A stretch of 64,000 bases of DNA from Paraescarpia echinospica (lineage: Eukaryota > Annelida > Polychaeta > Sabellida > Siboglinidae), in NCBI GenBank assembly GCA_020002185.1, contig CM034544.1:7123010-7187009 (forward strand), in the 5' to 3' direction. Positions within the stretch are counted from its first letter, which is position 1. Each line of letters starts with the position of its first letter. Below, piece after piece: positions 57,311 to 64,000 of the stretch. Position numbers and translations under genes: made by a program. The notes beneath the pieces are model-generated. The model saw only the letters and a list, made by a program, of their open reading frames with translations. It did no database searches and was not told where the DNA came from.

Positions 57311-59306
57311 AATTATAAATCACTCAATTCACTCATCAATCGTTATATCAAACTCCGGCTTGGAATGCCCAAACATGGTGCACTATATAGCCCAGCAGGT
57401 TTAATTATGAAATCAGCGTCACATCTCTATTCTCAATAGCATCCTATCGTTATTGCAAGGGCAATTGAAAAGGCTGATGTATTGGCAGTGCAGGTTCATA
57501 AAAGCAAGCATGCTACATAATCAAATTTCGCAAGAAAAGACCTTGGTAACTCGATGACTCGTCATTATTACCAGCCTTAATAGCTTCAGTATATTTGTCA
57601 TGGAACTACATAAAATGTAAAGTAAAACTCTTAATGACAAGGATCTATATATCCTGTGATTAGACCATCTGACAAATGTAGTTGTGCTATGTTATATACT
57701 AATTCGCGCCCATTTATAGAGTATGACTTCATAATGCGTAGGTACATATATTGTCTTTCTCGCCGTGTACAAGCTTCGCAAACAAAGCATTCATAGACAG
57801 TTCCGTTCCTTCGAAAACGTGAACCCATGGGGCAAATTGTAGCAAAACGCAGCGTGTATGGCAACATACAAATGTTCATTAACCGTGTTGTACGACGATG
57901 CTAGAACAGGACGGCTGTACGTGGATATATATATATATCTTTTCTAACCGTCTCGGAAATTGCCTCAGCGATAACATGCATGGTGCTCGGGTCACTAGTG
58001 GTCTATATACCATTCGAAATTAACATTGGCCAAGACAATGCATTCAAAACTAAAACGTGTGCCACACTGATCTACATAGTAGGGTTGGTTATTCATGCCA
58101 TTCTCACGTCGTTTGTTCAATCCCAAAATGTTCACATCATCTGGTAATACACAAATGAACATGTATAATTACAATAATAAAATAATGCAAATGAAGACTT
58201 TGTAGGCCGCATCTACTTTCAAATTGCACCAGACTCTGCTCTTCGACCGCAGCGCCACTTAAACCGCTAAATTGCCCTAAAGCTGTTCTACATGTACACC
58301 TTTGTGTCTTTAAACAACGCAGTATAATGGAGTGAACAATCTGGGAAATAAAAAAACAAAGACAGACTATTAAATTTAAATCCTTAATAATAAGGATCCA
58401 ATACACGCAATATTACGGAAGGATCTGATGATGTACAATGTCTCTTCCAAAGAAACTAGCAGAGTTGAGCACAATTACCACGTTTTCACAAAGTAGTAAG
58501 TGGTCACGAACCACCGATATACTTCGCCCCGCTGTGTAACACTTTGCATATTAAAAGTCCATACACACGCACATTGACGTCATTGTTTTCCACCAGTTGC
58601 AACGAATATAAAATTGACACAAATGCAGAGTAAAACCATATCTGCGATGGACATATGGCAGCAATATGTTCACATTTAAACTTGCTATATTACGCTTAAT
58701 TTGTAAGTGTTTGTGTTCATGAAATATCTTCCACAGTTGTAATTGTTGTATATTTATTCATATTTAGTCTCATATTTTGGTTGTATGACATGTGTAGTTT
58801 AATTTAATTGTATATGCGTTATTTAGTATATTTCAACTATGCTATTATTAATATTAATACTATTTTGTTATCGTTAATAGTTATTTTTTCATATCAAATA
58901 CATTGCACTATTATTAGCCGTACATGTTTGAACTATGATGCTTGGAACTATATGTATGTCATTGTATATATTTATCGTAAAAAAAACGTGGAGTTTATTG
59001 ATAATGTCTGCGTTGCTTTGTAATTTAATTGGGTTTTTATTTCAGGTACCGGCAATACGGTAATAACTGTTATAAATACAATTAGTTATTTCATTCACTC
59101 ATCCGCTGATTCATTGCTGGCAAAATGGGTCATTCTTATAATGGACATAATTTTAGTGGCGTGTACAGGCCAGATGGATGAAGCGTTACAAAGAGATGAG
59201 TAGACTTATATACGTAAACTCATAGTGCAACATACTTTAAAGTTGGTAATGCGTGTAACGTGCTATTAGTGTGTCGCCAATATAGTATTGTTCTGTTATA
59301 ACACAG
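57311..59306. other. intron, no firm feature
   Basis: A minus-strand stretch at 57740-57870 reads ICPMGSRFRRNGTVYECFVC then EACTRRER, a cysteine pattern that could be the start of a TNFR- or EGF-like module, but no splice pair is clear. The rest is AT-rich and featureless. Confidence 0.4.
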
Positions 59307-59426
59307 ATATAGCATCGGTTGCCGTTGATAAGGTCAACCGCCACGTCTATTGGAGCTGGACTACTGGAGACACAAACATCAACCGAATGAACCAAAGCGG
59401 GTCTTCACAGCAGTCAATAATCAACG
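59307..59426 (+). CDS. LDLR class B (YWTD) exon, propeller B
   Basis: Acceptor TATAACACAG before 59307, consensus donor G/GTGAGT after 59426, 120 nt, phase 1 to phase 1. It encodes IASVAVDKVNRHVYWSW, the most canonical YW blade in the window, then INRMNQSGSS, the usual I-x-R-x-x-x-x-G-S strand. Confidence 0.88.
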
Positions 59427-59639
59427 GTGAGTTGAACTGATAGCATAGTAACTTTCAGTCATACACTTCATGCACCAATCGTGTCTAAATACTAACCATA
59501 TAAGGTTTAAGCTATCAGTGAAATTGCCTACTAGGTGTTACTGTCCTTTTCTGCTATAGGTGTTCGTCGATAGTTAATATATTTCGTACGACATATTACT
59601 TACTGGTTTTACTGAAATGGCCAATTGATGTCGTTATAT

Positions 59640-59641
59640 AT

Positions 59642-59692
<51 letters not shown>
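59640..59692. repeat. (TA)n microsatellite
   Basis: About 25 TA units in the intron. Confidence 0.95.
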
Positions 59693-59696
<4 letters not shown>

Positions 59697-59934
59697 CGTT
59701 GAGCATTTGTTACAATGCGTAACCACGGGAGACTTAAAAATCACTTTCAACCATAACTGAGTCACTCTACGTATCGTTAACGTTATAAATGATGCGTACT
59801 TACCTATATACTTATCTTTTATAACACAAACCATAGATTGAGAAGCACACGAATGGTAGACAATGATTGTTTTTATAACCTGCGCTATTACAACTATAAT
59901 TATATTTAGCGTGTTGTACTTTTCTATATTTCAG

Positions 59935-60106
59935 CCGGGGAGCTGGATTCTAAGATATGCCTTGATGCAGTCGCAGGCAGGTTGTACTACATAACGTACA
60001 GTTCGAAACGAGTGAATTCGTGCAAATTAGACGGATCAGACCATAAAACGTTCTTTCAACCTTCAAACGGAAAACCAACAGCAATTGCCATTGACGTCAC
60101 AAAAAG
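59935..60106 (+). CDS. LDLR class B (YWTD) exon, propeller B
   Basis: Acceptor TATATTTCAG before 59935 and donor AG/GTATTT after 60106; 172 nt, phase 1 to phase 2. It encodes KICLDAVAGRLYYITYSS, then VNSCKLDGSDHKTFF and AIAIDVTKR. It is the paralogue of 45294-45459 with identical phases. The join to 59307-59426 (IINAGELD) is smooth. Confidence 0.88.
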
Positions 60107-60161
60107 GTATTTTCTTTACCAATCTTCTATTTTCAACACTACATTTGGCTAAACACACACG

Positions 60162-60193
<32 letters not shown>

Positions 60194-60233
60194 CACGCAC
60201 ACGCGCGCCCACACACACACACACATACACATG

Positions 60234-60270
<37 letters not shown>

Positions 60271-60679
60271 ATATATATATATATATATAGTATAATATAT
60301 ATATATATATATAATAATATATATATATATATATATACAAATTAGCTTTTAGTGATAGCAATATCGGCGGTAGTGTTGAATTGATAAATACAATAGTGGA
60401 TGCATTGTAGAATTAGAGCAGCAGATGTTGCTCTATCATGTAATATGTTGATTATACTGAAATCAAAATTGACCCTCAACCAATAATTCAGTCGTATTGC
60501 ACAATATAAAGTGTTCTTGTTGTTGACACCGTGTGAAAGTGACGTGTTTAAACAAGTTCACCAAGTACTTGCACTTAGACAATTAGCTTAGAAATACATA
60601 CTACCCTACGTATTCGAATGTTCACGCATCTGACTGAAATTACACGTATGTAGTTACATTTATTGCAATTGATCCAATT
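60107..60679. repeat. intron with CA and TA microsatellites
   Basis: (CA)n with CG interruptions at 60152-60228, (TA)n to 60338; remainder featureless. Confidence 0.85.
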
Positions 60680-60765
60680 ATTATTACATCGAATTTATAA
60701 AGCGCTCTTTTCATAAATAAAAGCCTGCTCAAAAGCGCTGTACACAATCAACAGAATAATCATAG
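60680..60765 (-). mobile_element. L2-type LINE 3'-end remnant
   Basis: Read on the minus strand: CAGCGCTTTTGAGCAGG .. AAGAGCGCTTTATAAATTCG then ATGTAATAATAATT. Paired GCGCT words before an A/T-rich tandem tail are typical of L2-group 3' ends, different in sequence from the family at 4672. No coding part remains. Confidence 0.5.
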
Positions 60766-60954
60766 ACAGTAACAAACAAAACATAAAAACGATAACATGA
60801 TACAAAAATATATATTTTAGAAGGCTAGATATAATAAAATGAATATATATATATATATATATTCACCAAAGTGGGCCAGGAACCAATGTGTTTTTACCAA
60901 CTTCTTGAAAGTGTTCAGTATTTGAATTGAAGCAATTTACACAACAATATATTA
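60766..60954. other. intron spacer
   Basis: Short TA run at 60844-60862; otherwise nothing recognised. Confidence 0.5.
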
Positions 60955-61450
60955 ATGTTGTTAGTTTGGCACGGTGGCATAGTGGTTATAACATCAGTAT
61001 ATAATTCTACTGAACGCGATTGTTAGTTTGGACGGTGGCGTAGTGGTTATAACGTCAGTATATCATTCTGTTGAACGCGGTTGTTAGTTTGGTACGTTGG
61101 CGTAGTGGTCATGACATCAGTATCTCATTCTAGTGAATGCTGTTGTTAGTTTGGTAAGGTGGTGTAGTGGTTATAACATCAGTATTTCATTATATTGAAC
61201 GAGGTTGTTAGTTTGGCACGGTGGCGTAGTGGTTATAACATCAGTATGTCATTCTATTGAACGCGGTTGTTAGTTTGGCACGGTGGCGTAGTGGTTATAA
61301 CATCAGTGTTTTATTATATTGAACGAGGTTGTTAGTTTGACACGGTGACGTAATGGTTATTACACCAGTATATCATTCTAGTGAACGTGGTTGTTAGTTT
61401 GATACGATGGCGTAGTGGTTATATCATCAGTATCACATTCTATTGAACGT
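60955..61450 (+). repeat. ~62-bp tandem repeat with A-box-like motif
   Basis: Eight units of about 60-63 bp: TTGTTAGTTTGGCACGGTGG, CGTAGTGGTTATAACATCAG, TATATCATTCTATTGAACGC. Each contains TGGCGTAGTGGTTA (or a one-base variant), close to the polymerase III A box found at the head of tRNA-derived SINEs. No B box is seen. Confidence 0.8.
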
Positions 61451-61636
61451 GGTTTTCATACTTCTTAATGGCATCTGGGTCATTCACAACACGTTGCTTC
61501 AGTTCACGCAGCTGTAGACGTCAATACCTTGCTATATACACAGATGGAAATAAATTTGCAAATAGTCCATATGTAGTAATCGATCGTGTTAGTGTTGGAT
61601 AAGTCATTGTAGTTAAAGAATCATTGTGTTTAACAG

Positions 61637-61788
61637 GTTATTGTTCTTCACCACCGATGAACCGGAGCGCATCTACAAAGCAACTTTGGACGGCAGCTCG
61701 GTATCAGTTTTAGTGTCAGACAACACCGACTCCACTCATGCAATTGCCATAGACTACGTCAACCAGATAATATACTGGATTGAAGTCG
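61637..61788 (+). CDS. LDLR class B (YWTD) exon, propeller B
   Basis: Acceptor GTTTAACAG before 61637, donor G/GTAGGG after 61788; 152 nt, phase 2 to phase 1. It encodes LLFFTTDEPERIYKATLDG with the strand and L-D-G turn of a class B repeat, and AIAIDYVNQIIYWIEVG with the next YW. It is the paralogue of 47086-47228. The split Arg codon with the exon ending at 60106 is completed in frame. Confidence 0.88.
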
Positions 61789-61935
61789 GTAGGGAACACG
61801 CATTGCAAAGTCAATTATTAATTGATTTTTAATCGCATTTGTAAGTGCTGCACATGTGTTGCACCTGTAATAAACTGCTATCATTTGAATATGCAAATGT
61901 AATTGACTAGAACAATAGGAGAGAGAAAGAGAGAA

Positions 61936-62013
<78 letters not shown>

Positions 62014-63399
62014 TAGTGACGTATACAAAATACTGGTACGTTGCTTTGCAATTTGTGGTATAAATAGTTGAATAATATCAGGATATCAGCACCTCATGAT
62101 TTGATTAAATATATTGGTTTTATTATATTAATTATTGTATTATTTCATCAGGATAGCAAGTGTATATAACATGTATTGCGTAGGTTCATTTATATTAGAG
62201 GTAGTGTAGCATTAAAGCAATGGTAATAAAATAATTATTGAACTAATCTCCAATTTATGTGTTGTCTTTAAAATAATAAGTAATGCATTTATCATTTAAC
62301 TTATTTTTTTATTTTTTTAAATTTTCCTTTCAATTTAGAACTTCGTGTACGGTGTTCCATAATTTCCTGCAATTCTTTTATGTAGGACAACTGTATTTTA
62401 AAAATATTTGTTAGACTGTCTAGCTACTTGAGTCGATTTAGTATTTCATAGTTTTTATAAATAACATCACCTATTGTAGTAGGGTTTATATTACATGTTC
62501 TCGTAAGCTATTTATATCTGCATCATTCCTTTAGCGAGGCCGAGTGTCTGTAATTCTTGCAATCTCCTTTCAAGGTCTGTGTAAACTATATTCTTACGGA
62601 GGATTGACCAGTAAGTGTTTATTTAAACGTTAAGGGAATCAAACTTCTACTTACACATTTATGTGATCGTATTACTGTATATTGATTTAAGCGATGGACA
62701 ATTACGTATCGCCATCATTGCAATGCGCAAACCGCATTCAAAAGTGCGAACGAACAATATATGTCGTACACTTCATTTACAGGTTACGTGTTATACCTTT
62801 GTTACAACAGGTATATTTAGCATAACTAGGGTACATGAATATCGCAACTCTCACAGAAGACCCGAAATACAGTCCCCTCGATAGAAACACTACCCACAAC
62901 TGAAGATTCCGTGAAAACACAAAGGTCGTGTTCTCCACTAGAACAGGAAATCGCGTACATGTGTTGTTGAGCAGCCTTTTTGCCGCCAAAGCTTCACAGT
63001 GTTAGTATCATAGATTAGCATACAAAGGAAACTTCCGGCCACTCAATCCATATTTTCAACACATATCTGCACCCTTCGTGGAACGCAGCCAGCGATGACA
63101 CTATACAACGCATTCCAGAAAGTGTGTTACGTTGACAAAAAATACAGTTCCACAAAGACACATACATTTGTACTTATTTTCAAATTGTCAACTGTCACAA
63201 AGGTATTCGTGTGCATGCCTGCGGGCGGGCGTGTGTGCGTGCGTGCGTGCATGTGTCTGTGTGTGTATATTGTGTTTTAGTGCAAGCTATTTAAAACCTG
63301 CAAGTGTTATACTTACAACGTAAAGTTATTTACTGTTGATGTCATTTATATGATGATGGTATTTGTTTAAACGGATCTTGTCTGATACGATATGCATAG
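61789..63399. repeat. intron with (GA)n microsatellite
   Basis: (GA)n at 61919-62010. The rest is AT-rich with no recognised exon or element. Confidence 0.8.
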
Positions 63400-63526
63400 G
63401 AAGGAGGATGCAATCTGCCCAGTACGACGGATCGGATCGTAAACAGGTCTACATAGCGCCACAACGGATTGAGTCCTTAGAATTTGGAGATGGCGTACTG
63501 TATTACAGTCAAACTTCCCCAAACAG
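63400..63526 (+). CDS. LDLR class B (YWTD) exon, propeller B, last in window
   Basis: Acceptor TATGCATAG before 63400, donor AG/GTAACG after 63526; 127 nt, phase 1 to phase 2. It encodes SAQYDGSDRKQVY, then GDGVLYYSQTSPN. It corresponds to 54508-54628 in propeller A. A further exon like 55615-55718 is expected beyond the window. Confidence 0.82.
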
Positions 63527-63546
63527 GTAACGCAAACAAAAAGACA

Positions 63547-63552
<6 letters not shown>

Positions 63553-63631
<79 letters not shown>

Positions 63632-63785
63632 ACACACATACACACACACACACACGCACACGCAAATACTCAGACGCACACGTACTCGCACTCGCACTCG
63701 CTCAAGCACACGCACACGCATATGCACACGCATATGCACACGCACATGCAACCGCAAGCACACACACAGACACACATAGGCATGC
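63553..63785. repeat. (CA)n and mixed CA-rich microsatellite
   Basis: About 50 CA units followed by degenerate ACGCACACG/CATATGCA words. Remaining 63786-64000 is intron with nothing recognised. Confidence 0.95.
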
Positions 63786-64000
63786 GATATAAATTCAAAG
63801 ACATATACACGCACACATTCACCAACGCACGTATGACTATGCACACGCACACTATTATGAAGAGAAAATTGTGATTATTGCTTCAATGCGTTACTCGGAA
63901 GCGTAGGTTTCCCAAACTAAGATACAACTGGAAACATGCTCCAATCACTTATTTGTGCATGTACTACATAGCGTGCCAACTCTGTTTAGGGTGTTCTCTA

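Overview
This window is eukaryotic, non-coding-rich DNA, most likely from a marine invertebrate. The evidence is intron-split extracellular-domain exons (sushi/CCP and LDL-receptor class B repeats), decayed CR1- and L2-like LINEs, a foldback MITE, long satellites and microsatellites, and two 1000-N scaffold gaps (6225-7224 and 29801-30800). The LINE families and receptor modules would suit a hemichordate, cephalochordate or lophotrochozoan, but the phylum cannot be fixed from sequence alone. There are no bacterial-style operons, ribosome binding sites or CRISPR arrays.

Left end (1-3.7 kb): three related minus-strand sushi exons (3504-3692, 1365-1553 and a truncated 617-745), each with phase-1 borders, lie among local duplications and a 49-bp minisatellite. 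At 4.06-4.67 kb is the 3' end of an L2-like LINE.

7.2-24.5 kb: a large unit is present in three copies (7227-14420, 20753-23600, 23608-24545). Its order is block A, a 24-bp minisatellite, block B, a 30-bp minisatellite, a short spacer and an ~840-bp foldback MITE. Unit 1 was split by a CR1 element (9453-12654, +). A second CR1 (15001-18702, -) sits in a 43-bp minisatellite and is itself split by a MITE.

29.3-64 kb: a plus-strand gene for a secreted or membrane protein built of LDL-receptor class B (YWTD) beta-propellers. I resolve ten exons: a probable signal-peptide exon (29346-29466), then 45294-45459, 47086-47228, 54508-54628, 55615-55718, 56500-56619, 59307-59426, 59935-60106, 61637-61788 and 63400-63526. 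All joins are phase-compatible, and the gene runs off the right edge. Its first intron (~15.8 kb) holds a gap and two related satellites (32.3-39.2 kb and 40.9-45.1 kb).

47851-51118 is a 3268-bp DNA transposon with ~130-bp inverted ends and a 3-bp target duplication (TGT). It carries one decayed gene that joins a PIN/XPG-like nuclease-type motif set to a cysteine-rich tail. A nearby inverted paralogue (53100-53515) preserves the uninterrupted target site. This element is my best candidate for a poorly described system. The rest is intronic repeat DNA.
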